Assembly (NCBI GenBank): GCA_902624075.1
Contig: CACNWC010000001.1
Coordinates: 62,001-126,000, forward strand
Direction of reading: 5' to 3'
DNA from: an uncultured Pelagibacteraceae bacterium
GTDB taxonomy: Bacteria; Pseudomonadota; Alphaproteobacteria; Pelagibacterales; Pelagibacteraceae
DNA length: 64,000 bases
The notes below the pieces were generated by a model. That model did not search any database, was not told where the DNA came from, and was given only the letters and a program-made list of their open reading frames with translations. Positions within the stretch are counted from its first letter, which is position 1. Each line of letters opens with the position of its first letter. The position numbers and the translations under genes were made by a program. Shown one piece after another: positions 56,129-64,000 of the stretch.

Positions 56129-57187
56129 ATGTTAATTAGAGATGCAAAAATTGAAGATTATAATCAAATATATGAATTAAATCTTAAACACAATTTGAGG
56201 ACTCCTGATAAAAATGAATGGCAAAAAATATGGACAAAAAATCCTAATTTTGATTTTACTCAAGATAAAATTGGATGGGTGATTGAGGACAAAAAAAATA
56301 TAAAAGGTTTTTTAGGATATATAAAAAAAAAATATATTGATGAAGAAGGGAACGAATATGATGGATTGATAAGTCATAATTGGGTTGTTGATAATGATTG
56401 TAGAAATATGTCACTTATTTTGCTTAATAAATTTTTCAATGATATAAAATCTGATTTTTACATTAATTCTACAGCAAGTTTAGAAGTTGCTAAAGTATGG
56501 GAGGCGTTTGGTGCAAAGAAAATACCTGTGGATAATATTAAGTCATCATTATTCATTCCGATAAATATTGAAAAAATATCTCAAATAGTATTCAAAAATT
56601 ATTTACTTAAAAATTTTTTATCTACTTTCTTAAAATATTTTATAAAATTTAAGATTCTATCGTTAAAGACAAATAATAATTATCAAATTGAAATAACAAA
56701 TAAAATTGATAAAGAATTAAAAGAATTTAAATATATTTTTGAAGAAAAAAATTTTATTAAAGAAAAAAGTGAATATGATTGGTATCAAGAAATTCTTTCA
56801 AAAAATAATACCTTTGAATTCCTAAAAATATACAAAGAAAATATATTTGTAGGACATTGTCTTTTAATTACATCAAATGATACAAAATTAAAAAAGACAT
56901 ATGTAAGTGAAATTAAGATTTGTAAAAATTTCAGAGCAGATAAAGATTTGTATAAAATCGTTATTAAAAAAATTTTTGCTTACGCAAAAAATTTAAAAAG
57001 CGATTTGATTCAAATAAAATATCTAGATGAAGAAGTATATAAAATCTTAAAAAAAATAATATTTTTAAATAAAAAATATAATTTTTGCAGTTTCTATTAT
57101 TATTGTTCTGATCAAAAGTTAACATTGAAATTATCTAAAAAAAAATGGATTATTAGCATGTTATCTGGAGATACTTTTTTAATTTGA
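56129..57187 (+). CDS. GNAT-like acyltransferase domain protein (two halves), unknown substrate
   Basis: The 352-residue protein starts MLIRDAKIEDYNQIYELNLKHN, a GNAT opening, and continues with GWVIEDKKNIKGFLGYIKKK. The second half has KIYKENIFVGHCLLITSN and VSEIKICKNFRADKDLYKIVIKKI, which again look like the acetyl-CoA fold, so the protein may hold two GNAT-like domains. Its function is not known. The island location beside the ACP and FkbH genes suggests a surface-sugar or lipid acyl step, but this is inference. Confidence 0.62.
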   Translation: MLIRDAKIEDYNQIYELNLKHNLRTPDKNEWQKIWTKNPNFDFTQDKIGWVIEDKKNIKGFLGYIKKKYIDEEGNEYDGLISHNWVVDNDCRNMSLILLNKFFNDIKSDFYINSTASLEVAKVWEAFGAKKIPVDNIKSSLFIPINIEKISQIVFKNYLLKNFLSTFLKYFIKFKILSLKTNNNYQIEITNKIDKELKEFKYIFEEKNFIKEKSEYDWYQEILSKNNTFEFLKIYKENIFVGHCLLITSNDTKLKKTYVSEIKICKNFRADKDLYKIVIKKIFAYAKNLKSDLIQIKYLDEEVYKILKKIIFLNKKYNFCSFYYYCSDQKLTLKLSKKKWIISMLSGDTFLI

Positions 57188-57211
57188 TTATTTAATACAT
57201 CTAATTATTTA

Positions 57212-57239
57212 TTGTATTATCAAATTCTATATTTATAAT
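57212..57239 (+). promoter_or_regulatory. Promoter of tRNA-Gly
   Basis: TTGTAT (57212-57217) and TATAAT (57234-57239; perfect -10) are separated by 16 bp. The tRNA begins 12 bp after the -10, about where the transcript should start plus a few leader bases. phhB is probably read from the same promoter. Confidence 0.68.
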
Positions 57240-57251
57240 AGTTTGTATTAA

Positions 57252-57326
57252 GCGGGCGTAGCTCAGTGGTAGAGCGTCTCGTTGCCAACGAGAAGGTCGA
57301 GGGTTCGATCCCCTTTGCCCGCTCCA
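57252..57326 (+). tRNA. tRNA-Gly (anticodon GCC)
   Basis: The 75-nt sequence folds as a tRNA with the acceptor stem GCGGGCG paired to TGCCCGC, a D-arm AGCTCAGTGGTAGAGC, anticodon loop TTGCCAA (GCC) with stem CTCGT/ACGAG, the T-arm with GGTTCGATCC, and an encoded CCA end. It reads GGC and GGT codons. It is the only tRNA recognised in the window. phhB starts 12 bp downstream. Confidence 0.98.
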
Positions 57327-57338
57327 AGAAAAATTTTA

Positions 57339-57683
57339 ATGACTGATTTATTTAACAAAAAATGTGTTCCTTGTGAAGGTGGTGTAGCGCCTTTAGATAT
57401 TTCAGAAATACACAAATACCAAAAAAAAGTTGATGGATGGAATATTTCAGAAAATGAAAAAAAAATATTTTTTTTGAAAAAAAAATTTGAATTTAAGAAC
57501 TTTTTAGAAAGTCAAAAATTTGTAAATAAAGTAGGAGAAATTTCTGAAAATGAAGGTCATCATCCTGATATTAAATTTGGATGGGGTTATACAGAGATAA
57601 ACATAACCACTCATGCAATTGAAGGTTTATCTGAAAATGATTTCATTTTAGCTTCAAAGATTGATAAAATATCTAATGTCTAA
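57339..57683 (+). CDS. phhB: Pterin-4a-carbinolamine dehydratase
   Basis: Start at ATG 57339 gives 114 residues, as usual for the family; an upstream frame runs into the tRNA and is not coding. The catalytic signature is NEGHHPDIKFGWGYTEINITTHAIEGLSEND (HHP and THAIEGLS motifs). The enzyme dehydrates 4a-hydroxytetrahydrobiopterin or a related pterin and is common even where phenylalanine hydroxylase is missing. Its 3' end overlaps purH by 11 bp. Confidence 0.93.
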   Translation: MTDLFNKKCVPCEGGVAPLDISEIHKYQKKVDGWNISENEKKIFFLKKKFEFKNFLESQKFVNKVGEISENEGHHPDIKFGWGYTEINITTHAIEGLSENDFILASKIDKISNV

Positions 57684-59229
57684 AATGTCTTGTTTTAGAA
57701 AATACAAGAATAGTGTTTGTTTGATTTGCAAATTTAATTATCTCTTTATCTCTAATAGAACCCGAAGGTTGAACTATAGCAGAAACACCTGATTGAATTA
57801 ATTTTTCTATTCCATCTACAAAAGGAAAAAATGCATCAGATGCAGCCACAATTTCATTTTTATTATTACTAAATTTTTTCATTTTACTAATAGCTATTTG
57901 ACAGCTATCAAGTCTACTTGGTTGCCCAGAGCCAATTCCCAAGGTAGATTCATCACTAGCAATTACAATAGCATTAGATTTAACATATCGACAAATATTA
58001 AATGCGAATATCAAATTTTCAAATTGTGACTTATTAGGTTTTTGTTTTGAAACAACTTTAAAGTCTTTTTTTGAAAAAAAATTGTTATCTTCAGATTGTA
58101 CAAGTATTGCATCATTATTAGAAACAAATCTGAAAGATTCATTTAATACAAAATTTTTAGAATTTACAATTCTAATATTTTTTTTTAATTTCAAAATTTT
58201 TAATGCATTTTCATCAAAGTCATTTGCTACCACAACTTCTAAAAAAATTTTATTAAGTTCCAAAGCAACATCTTTTGTAATCTTGAAATTACAAGAAACG
58301 ATCCCACCAAAAGCACTAACAGGATCACATGATAAAGCTGATTTAAAACTTTGTAATTTATTTTTTTTAATTGAAATCCCACAAGGATTTGCATGTTTGA
58401 TGATTACAGTTCCTTTATTTTTAGGAAGAGATTTAGAAATTGTTAATGCAGCAAAAATGTCATTATAGTTATTATAACTTAAATGTTTTCCATGAAGTTG
58501 TTCTAATTGTAATTTGTCATTTGTAGAGTAAATAGCACTTTCTTGATGGGGGTTTTCTCCATATCTTAATTTTTCAATTAAATTAGCATGGATAATCTTT
58601 TTTTTTGGAAAACGAACATTACAAATTTTATTAAAATAATTTGTTATTAGAGAGTCGTAATAGGCAATATCTGCAAATGCTAACCTCGACATATTTTTTC
58701 TAAATTCTAAACAACTGAAACCTTTATTATCATTTAATTCTTTAATTAAATTTCTGTAATATTGAGTTGATGTAATTACCACTACATCATTATAATTTTT
58801 AGCAGCTGCACGGACCATTGTAGGTCCACCAATATCAATGTTTTCAATAATTTTATCATGATTTTTTGTTCCTTTTATTGTTTTTTCAAAAGGATAAAAA
58901 TTTACAATAACCAAATCAATATTTTCATAATCATTTTTTTTTAAATCCTTTAAATGACTTTTATTTTTTCTTTTATTTAGAATACCTGCATATATTTTTG
59001 GATGCAGAGTTTTGACTCTTCCATTAAGTATTTCTTTTGATTGAGTAAATTCTGCTACTTCGACACAATTATAACCTAAGCTTTTTATTTTTTTAAATGT
59101 TCCACCAGAACTTATTATTTTAATTTTATATTTTTTAAGTAATTTTAAAACAGGTTTTAAGTTCTTTTTATCTGAAACAGATATTAAGGCAGTTTTTATT
59201 TTTTTCATTTCATTTTTGCTAGTTGCCAA
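57673..59229 (-). CDS. purH: Bifunctional AICAR formyltransferase/IMP cyclohydrolase PurH
   Basis: The 518-residue protein has the N-terminal IMP cyclohydrolase domain (ALISVSDKKNLKPVLKLL, SSGGTFKKIKSLG and ILNGRVKTLHPKIYAGIL) and the C-terminal formyltransferase (LRYGENPHQESAIY, KHANPCGISI and the terminal SDAFFPFVDGIEKLIQSGV). It makes the last two steps of IMP synthesis. It follows the heparinase-like gene with a 25-bp overlap; the rpe-heparinase-purH order is known from other Alphaproteobacteria. Confidence 0.98.
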   Translation of the reverse strand: MATSKNEMKKIKTALISVSDKKNLKPVLKLLKKYKIKIISSGGTFKKIKSLGYNCVEVAEFTQSKEILNGRVKTLHPKIYAGILNKRKNKSHLKDLKKNDYENIDLVIVNFYPFEKTIKGTKNHDKIIENIDIGGPTMVRAAAKNYNDVVVITSTQYYRNLIKELNDNKGFSCLEFRKNMSRLAFADIAYYDSLITNYFNKICNVRFPKKKIIHANLIEKLRYGENPHQESAIYSTNDKLQLEQLHGKHLSYNNYNDIFAALTISKSLPKNKGTVIIKHANPCGISIKKNKLQSFKSALSCDPVSAFGGIVSCNFKITKDVALELNKIFLEVVVANDFDENALKILKLKKNIRIVNSKNFVLNESFRFVSNNDAILVQSEDNNFFSKKDFKVVSKQKPNKSQFENLIFAFNICRYVKSNAIVIASDESTLGIGSGQPSRLDSCQIAISKMKKFSNNKNEIVAASDAFFPFVDGIEKLIQSGVSAIVQPSGSIRDKEIIKFANQTNTILVFSKTRHFRH

Positions 59230-60815
59230 GAAATATTCTCATTTTGCTTCTTAGAAATACCTGAAATAAAAATATTTTGATTTTCAGTATAAGAATTTTT
59301 TTTACCGAAATACAGACCATTATCAATATTTATCTCAAAATTTTCGCAAGTAAACTTCCAACCTTCATTTAGTAATTCAATTAAAATATTTTTGTTATCT
59401 TGAGTTTTCATCAATTTTACTCCAGGTTCCATATGAAATCTGATATCAAATTTTAAATTATAGTTTGTTTTTTTTTGAATAATCTTATCTATACCCTTAA
59501 ATACCATTTGATCTGGATAAAATTCTATTTCTCTTTCATGAATTGAATTATATTTTTTTAGATAACCATCATGAGAAACTTTAATTTTCCAATAACTTTT
59601 TTCATATACAATATGTTTATTTATAATTTTTAAACCTTTTTTAATATACCATGAGTTATTTATTTTATTAAAACTACACGATGATTGATCATCAATAACC
59701 AGTGTACTTTGCGTGGCTGTAGATCGTGATAATTTACAAAGTTTATCATTATCTTTATTATAAAAACCACAGTTGCTTATTAGTTTTTTTCCGTTCGAAA
59801 TTATTTCAAAAGACGAAGCACCAGATTGATAATGATTAGAAAATTTTAGATTTGGTGAAAAACCAGCATCTAATGATAAACAAATTTTTTTATTATTTAA
59901 AATAATATATCCACCTAATTCATGATTTTCATTTTTAAATTTATATCCTAATCTTTTCAAATAATTATCAAATTCAAGGTTATTTGAAATATTATTACCA
60001 TTAAATAACATATCCGAATTTATATTTTGCCATGCAAAAGCGTATCCTTGTCCTAAATAATAAATTGTTTCGTCTATTTGTTCAGGGATAGGTCTCTGAG
60101 ATTCTTTAAACCACTCTCTTATTAATACAAAATATTTTAGTTGAAAAATCAATTGTTTAATACTTCTTGATTTTGGAAAACCTATTTCATCTAAAGATGA
60201 TTTTGAGATTTTCTTTAAAATATTTAAACCATATGAGAGATAATTTTTTTCATTTTGATAACAGAGTCCAACTAATATGATTGCAGCACAGCCAACTAAT
60301 TTATCATCAAATAATTTTGAATTTCTAATTTCATTAATAAGGTGGTTTGTTTGTTTTTTTATAATTTGATTAAATTCATCATTAAAATTCTCATCACTTC
60401 CCTCTAAAGTTAAACTATGACAAGATAACCATGAAATTATTCTTTTCGCTGTTAAATCGAATTCCCAGTTGTCACTATTAAACTTATAATTAATTTTTAT
60501 CCAATTTTTTAAAACTGATTGAGTAATTTTTTTAGAAGACTTTAAATCTAAACTAAATAACCAATAAAAACTGTTTAATTTTTTTAATTCTCTAAAACTA
60601 GTTTTCTTATTTAACCATATTTCATCAATTGCATAATCTTCAATTTTTACTTTCTTTTTATACTTAATAATTGAGAAAAGTAGATGTGGACTTGGTTTAT
60701 ATTTTAAATTTTGATTATCAATCTTAGAAATTTTTTTATTGTAAAAGGTAGAGTTTAAATAAATTTTTTTAAATTTTTTTAAAATATTAAAAAAAAATTG
60801 ATTTAAATAAATCAT
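59205..60815 (-). CDS. Heparinase II/III-like protein
   Basis: The 536-residue protein fits the heparinase II/III family: a helical N-terminal part (SGFNSDNWEFDLTAKRII-type segment), AWQNINSDMLFNGNN, and a beta-rich domain with FSNHYQSGASSFEIISNGKKLISNCGFY and a SRSTATQSTLVIDDQSS segment. Alphaproteobacterial members next to purH have no proven substrate, though the family degrades acidic polysaccharides. No signal peptide is seen. It lies 4 bp after rpe. Confidence 0.83.
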   Translation of the reverse strand: MIYLNQFFFNILKKFKKIYLNSTFYNKKISKIDNQNLKYKPSPHLLFSIIKYKKKVKIEDYAIDEIWLNKKTSFRELKKLNSFYWLFSLDLKSSKKITQSVLKNWIKINYKFNSDNWEFDLTAKRIISWLSCHSLTLEGSDENFNDEFNQIIKKQTNHLINEIRNSKLFDDKLVGCAAIILVGLCYQNEKNYLSYGLNILKKISKSSLDEIGFPKSRSIKQLIFQLKYFVLIREWFKESQRPIPEQIDETIYYLGQGYAFAWQNINSDMLFNGNNISNNLEFDNYLKRLGYKFKNENHELGGYIILNNKKICLSLDAGFSPNLKFSNHYQSGASSFEIISNGKKLISNCGFYNKDNDKLCKLSRSTATQSTLVIDDQSSCSFNKINNSWYIKKGLKIINKHIVYEKSYWKIKVSHDGYLKKYNSIHEREIEFYPDQMVFKGIDKIIQKKTNYNLKFDIRFHMEPGVKLMKTQDNKNILIELLNEGWKFTCENFEINIDNGLYFGKKNSYTENQNIFISGISKKQNENISWQLAKMK

Positions 60816-60819
60816 TATC

Positions 60820-61479
60820 TTAACTTGATTTTAATAACTCAATATTTTTTTTTATATCTCCATTATTACTTTTAAAAATTGTCGTTCCTGAAACCAATAT
60901 ATTTGCGCCTGCTTGTATTGCTAATTTTGAATTTTCAAAATTAATTCCACCATCAATTTCAATATCAAAATTTAATTTTTTTTCTTCCCTAATTGTTTTT
61001 AACTTTTTAATTTTTTCAAGTACTTCAGGCATAAACTTTTGTCCCCCAAAGCCTGGGTTTACACTCATTATCAAAATTAGATCAATTTTTTTTAAGTAAT
61101 TTAAAATTATATCAATTTTAGTTTCTGGATTAAGAGAGACACCAACCTTTCTTTTTAAATCTTTGATTTTTGAAATAGAAGCATCCAAATTATCTGTAGC
61201 TTCAGGATGTACAGTTATAATATCAGCACCAGCATTGGAATAATCTTCAATGTATTTATGAACCGGTGAAATCATTAAATGTACATCAAATATTAATGAA
61301 GTATATTTTCTAAGTGCTTTAATTACAGGAGGGCCAATAGTCATGTTTGGAACAAAGTGTCCATCCATCACATCAACATGTATCATGTCAGCACCAGCTT
61401 CTTCTAGTCTCTTAATTTCATTACCTAATTGACTAAAATCTCCAGATAAAATTGAAGGTGAAATTTGTATTTTTTTCAT
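60820..61479 (-). CDS. rpe: Ribulose-phosphate 3-epimerase
   Basis: The 219-residue barrel has the family signatures ISPSILSGDFSQLGNEI at the start, MIHVDVMDGHFVPNMTIG with the metal-binding HxD, LIFDVHLMI, MSVNPGFGGQKF, and DGGINFENSKL. It interconverts ribulose-5-phosphate and xylulose-5-phosphate in the pentose phosphate pathway. Length is normal. It heads the rpe-heparinase-purH run. Confidence 0.97.
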   Translation of the reverse strand: MKKIQISPSILSGDFSQLGNEIKRLEEAGADMIHVDVMDGHFVPNMTIGPPVIKALRKYTSLIFDVHLMISPVHKYIEDYSNAGADIITVHPEATDNLDASISKIKDLKRKVGVSLNPETKIDIILNYLKKIDLILIMSVNPGFGGQKFMPEVLEKIKKLKTIREEKKLNFDIEIDGGINFENSKLAIQAGANILVSGTTIFKSNNGDIKKNIELLKSS

Positions 61480-61507
61480 TGATTACTAAATTTACTAGTA
61501 TCAATTT

Positions 61508-61864
61508 TTAAAATTTAATTGAATTAAAAAATTGGTAAATTTGTCTCGAAATTTCACTTTCCAATGGAAAAGACAACATTCCCATAACTGAATAACCTAA
61601 AATCCATGGCATTAAGTAAAATCTTATCATAAAAAAAAACCATGCCACATATAAAGGTATTAAGGGTCCAATAATAAAAGATGGAGTAATTGGTTTAAAT
61701 ACAGTGATCAAAGGATTTGTAAACTTTACAAATACTTTCATAAAAAAAAATTGCGAGTCTTCTCTTTGAAAAATGTTCATAGCCACTCTTCCAATTAGTG
61801 TCCACATAATCACACCGAGAATATAGTCAATTATATAAACAAGAGGATGAAAATTAGCTGACAT
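61508..61864 (-). CDS. YggT-like small membrane protein
   Basis: The 118-residue protein has about three hydrophobic helices, with LGVIMWTLIGRVAMNIF and FVKFTNPLITVFKPITPSF, resembling the YggT pattern in which a helix precedes a TEPLLRPIR-like stretch. YggT proteins are membrane proteins of unknown role. The match is moderate. It lies 28 bp upstream of rpe and follows the symporter terminator. Confidence 0.55.
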   Translation of the reverse strand: MSANFHPLVYIIDYILGVIMWTLIGRVAMNIFQREDSQFFFMKVFVKFTNPLITVFKPITPSFIIGPLIPLYVAWFFFMIRFYLMPWILGYSVMGMLSFPLESEISRQIYQFFNSIKF

Positions 61865-61897
61865 CTAAAATTTATATTGGAAAATTAGAAAAATTAA

Positions 61898-61921
61898 AAG
61901 GGGCGAAATTAATCGCCCCTT
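61898..61921 (-). terminator. Rho-independent terminator after the symporter gene
   Basis: AAGGGGCGA and TCGCCCCTT (9-bp arms, 61898-61906 / 61913-61921) enclose a 6-bp loop. On the minus strand a T-rich run follows the stem. It lies 12 bp from the symporter stop and is G+C-rich against very A+T-rich surroundings. Strand is inferred from the neighbouring gene and T-tract. Confidence 0.85.
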
Positions 61922-61933
61922 AATTAAGATTTT

Positions 61934-63745
61934 TTATTGTTTGCCAAGGATCGTACGACCTGATGGTACTCGAACCTCATCAACCATTTTTTGTGTCGCT
62001 GCGTTTGGTTCCGAAGTAATTAAACTTACAACAACCATAGACACTAAGCTGACAGCTGAACCAAAGATACCAAACGTTAACTGTGTAATACCTAAGAATC
62101 CACTTCCGCCATTTCTTACCCAAATTAGGTAACCAGCACCAGAAATTAATCCTAAAGCCATACCAGCTATAGCACCTTCTCTGTTAGCTCTTTTCCACCA
62201 TACACCAAGTACAAGTGGGAAGAATAAACCAGACATCGCAAAGTCAAAAGCCCAGATTACTGAACCTAAGATACCTTGGATTTCCATAGCTGCAATAGTT
62301 GCTCCAGCAAAACCAATTACTACAAGTAATACCCTTGCAACAACCAGTCGTTTTGCAGTTTCTGCTTTTGGATCAATGATCTTGTAATACAAGTCATGAG
62401 ATAAAGCATTTGCAATCGCTAGAATCAAACCATCAGCTGTTGACATGGCAGCAGCCATACCACCAGCAGCAACTAGACCTGAGATTACATATGGTAACCC
62501 AGCTATCTCTGGAGTTGCTAATACAACGGCTTTACCACCCATAAAGAACTCGTTTAATTCAACAGTTCCATTTCCGTTAAAGTCGCTGATAAACATTAAG
62601 TTTGCTTGGTTCCAGTTTTGATACCAATCTATCGCTTGAACGTCTGCTACTGATTTACCGATTATACCAGTTGATAATGTCGGATCCATCAATGACAATT
62701 TAGACAGTGTCGCTAACATTGGAGCAGAAGAATAAAGTAGGAAGATAAAGAATAATGACCAACCTACTGATTTTCTAGCTGCTTTTACACTTGGAGTAGT
62801 GAAATATCTCATCATCACGTGAGGCAATGAAGCTGTTCCCATCATCATCGCTAGTGCTAATGAAATAAATGCCCAAGGTGTAGCGTTAACCGCTGAGTGA
62901 GCTTTAGTTATTCCAGCTAAGCCTTTTGGTACCATCGCAAGATTCTCTTTCGAGTTTGCAACAAAACCAAACTGCTGTTCTAATTCACCAATTCTAGCTA
63001 CTTCATCAGCTAACATAAAGTGTGGGAAGAATCCCGCCCCAATTTTGTTACTGATCCAGAATACTGGAAGTAAGTAAGCTATAATAAGTACGATATATTG
63101 TGCAACCTGTGTCCAAGTTACTCCTCTCATACCACCTAACATTGAACATAGTAAGATACTTACTAACCCAACATAAACCGCGTATTGAAATGGAATATCT
63201 AGAGCAACAGATGCAATAGTACCTGTAGCGTTAATTTGTGCAGTCACATAAGTAAATGAAGCAACAGTTAATACTATTACCGCAAGCAACCTTGCTAAAT
63301 TACCACCGTATCTTGTACCAATAAAATCTGGAACCGTGTAACAGCCAAATTTTCTTAAGTAAGGTGCTAATAAAGATGCAACCAATACATAACCACCAGT
63401 CCAACCAACAAGTAGCGCCATATAACCATAACCTTTAAAGTAAATACCACCTGCCATTGCAACGAATGATGCACCAGACATCCAGTCTGCTGCGGTAGCC
63501 ATTCCATTGAATACTGTTGGTACTTGCCTTCCAGCTACGTAATAAGCATCTGCTTGAGCTGTTCGTGATAGCCAACCAATTATCGCATAAATGGCTACTG
63601 TAAAAGCAACGAAACAAATTCCTATTACTTTTGCAGACATACCCATTTGTTCTGCGATTGCCATAATAATTATGAAAGCTAAAAATCCACCTGTATAGAT
63701 TCCATAAACTTTTGGCAAATTGTCTATAAAATTACCTTTTATCAT
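61934..63745 (-). CDS. Sodium:solute symporter, large subunit (SSS family, DUF4212-associated)
   Basis: The 603-residue membrane protein carries the SSS fold: GRQVPTVFNGMATAADWMSGASFVAMAGG and the MATAADW segment near the start, then GTRYGGNLARLLAV and SGLVAAGGMAAAMSTADGLIL. About 13 helices are expected for the fold. Residues 388-399 (DFNGNGTVELNE) form an EF-hand-like loop. The small subunit gene lies upstream with a 1-bp overlap. The pair (large SSS plus DUF4212) imports a carboxylate-type solute; the substrate is not clear. The GGAG-type site before the ATG is strong. Confidence 0.9.
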   Translation of the reverse strand: MIKGNFIDNLPKVYGIYTGGFLAFIIIMAIAEQMGMSAKVIGICFVAFTVAIYAIIGWLSRTAQADAYYVAGRQVPTVFNGMATAADWMSGASFVAMAGGIYFKGYGYMALLVGWTGGYVLVASLLAPYLRKFGCYTVPDFIGTRYGGNLARLLAVIVLTVASFTYVTAQINATGTIASVALDIPFQYAVYVGLVSILLCSMLGGMRGVTWTQVAQYIVLIIAYLLPVFWISNKIGAGFFPHFMLADEVARIGELEQQFGFVANSKENLAMVPKGLAGITKAHSAVNATPWAFISLALAMMMGTASLPHVMMRYFTTPSVKAARKSVGWSLFFIFLLYSSAPMLATLSKLSLMDPTLSTGIIGKSVADVQAIDWYQNWNQANLMFISDFNGNGTVELNEFFMGGKAVVLATPEIAGLPYVISGLVAAGGMAAAMSTADGLILAIANALSHDLYYKIIDPKAETAKRLVVARVLLVVIGFAGATIAAMEIQGILGSVIWAFDFAMSGLFFPLVLGVWWKRANREGAIAGMALGLISGAGYLIWVRNGGSGFLGITQLTFGIFGSAVSLVSMVVVSLITSEPNAATQKMVDEVRVPSGRTILGKQ

Positions 63746-64000
63746 TAGTCGTCTCCTCTCTCACTGAAGCCGAATTCCTCATCAATTTTTTCTTGTCTAT
63801 TCGCAAACCAGAAAATTAAGATTACGAAAATTCCAAGAGAACCCTGACAAGTGAACCAATAAGTTAACGGATAACCAAATGGTCCAGTAACTTCGTTCAT
63901 TTCTGCTCCGAAAAGGAAGATGCCAATTGAGAATACAAACCAAATTGCTAAAGTAACCATTAGCAATCCCCTGGTTTTTTCCCAGTGTTGTTCTTGTTTT
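63745..64000 (-). CDS. Sodium/solute symporter small subunit (DUF4212), cut by the window edge
   Basis: The reading frame is open beyond the window end; within the window it shows QHWEKTRGLLMV and then LAIWFVFSIGIFLFG, a hydrophobic helix, a second helix (GSLGIFVILIFWFANRQEKIDEEFG) and a short acidic tail. This is the DUF4212 small-subunit pattern, usual length about 85-100 residues. The downstream SSS gene overlaps its stop by 1 bp, so the two are probably made together. A start at 63966 would drop the conserved N-terminal residues and is unlikely. Confidence 0.9.
   Translation of the reverse strand, partial: KQEQHWEKTRGLLMVTLAIWFVFSIGIFLFGAEMNEVTGPFGYPLTYWFTCQGSLGIFVILIFWFANRQEKIDEEFGFSERGDD

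Noticed and set aside
52344..57251. The accessory stretch as an integrative element at tRNA-Gly
   Set aside because: No integrase, transposase or flanking repeat was seen, and the island lies on the 5' side of the tRNA with phhB at its 3' end.
57282..57338. Upstream extension of phhB into the tRNA
   Set aside because: The extension reads the tRNA-Gly sequence as protein and the remaining protein from 57339 fits the family length.
62817..62832. TCACGTGA core that resembles parS in the symporter gene
   Set aside because: The outer eight positions do not match the parS consensus (only about 10 of 16 fit), and the gene is far from parAB.

Overview
This window is very A+T-rich, gene-dense chromosomal DNA from a streamlined marine alphaproteobacterium, almost certainly of the SAR11 clade (Pelagibacterales). 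The evidence is the tiny spacers, the many 1-25 bp gene overlaps, small versions of core proteins, an Asn/Gly-rich porin with its own terminator, TPR-sulfotransferases, and gene orders typical of Alphaproteobacteria (DUF3576-leuS-lptE-holA, parB-parA-rsmG-mnmG-mnmE-rho, hemE next to a putative origin, maf-aroE-coaE-dnaQ-secB, hisB-H-A-F-E, rpe-heparinase-purH). No stretch above 300 bp lacks a gene. The largest gap, 36261-36541, is the probable replication origin.

Layout. 1-7.3 kb: trpS (cut by the window edge), murJ, maeB, a BON lipoprotein, rsmI, an LpoA-like protein and rdgB. 7.3-14.8 kb: the grpE-dnaK-dnaJ chaperone operon, a tiny membrane protein, dapB, nth, a PfkB-type kinase, a 41-residue ArfA-like ribosome-rescue protein, an OmpR-type regulator and a divergent L,D-transpeptidase. 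14.8-20.2 kb: yggS, a ThiE-like protein, two convergent TPR-sulfotransferases and a porin. 20.3-36.3 kb: DUF3576 lipoprotein, leuS, lptE and holA rightward, then a leftward block parB, parA, rsmG (with an embedded parS site), mnmG, mnmE, an O-GlcNAc-transferase-like gene, rho, hemG, hemH and hemE. 36.3-36.5 kb: putative oriC. 36.5-40 kb: rightward ppsR, maf, aroE, coaE and dnaQ. 40-52.3 kb: secB, fxsA, a Tim44-like protein, an Smr protein, hslUV, his genes, DUF2061, HIT, GNAT, lolA, ftsK, a ubiquinone hydroxylase and a Lon-N-domain protein. 52.4-57.2 kb: the most accessory stretch, with a sulfotransferase, polysaccharide deacetylase, FkbH-like enzyme, acyl carrier protein, a short VOC-like fragment and a two-part GNAT-like protein. 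57.2-64 kb: tRNA-Gly(GCC), phhB, purH, heparinase-like protein, rpe, a YggT-like protein, and a large/small-subunit Na+/solute symporter cut by the window edge.

How it works together. Genes within about 11 kb left of 36.26 kb run leftward and those just to its right run rightward, as expected for leading-strand transcription away from an origin there. parAB and parS lie about 9-11 kb away for origin segregation, and ftsK is nearby. Three heat-shock operons (grpE, dnaK, hslV) carry look-alike sigma-32-type promoters with the same 14-bp spacing. Only two clear intrinsic terminators were seen, behind the porin and the symporter. Most convergent genes abut or overlap at their 3' ends instead.

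Most of the window is conserved housekeeping DNA. The items most worth a second look are the putative oriC with tandem 8-mers, the parS inside rsmG, the unannotated-size arfA gene, the heat-shock promoter set, HemG in the heme/rho cluster, the GT41 gene inside the rho-mnmE operon, and the ACP-FkbH-deacetylase island.
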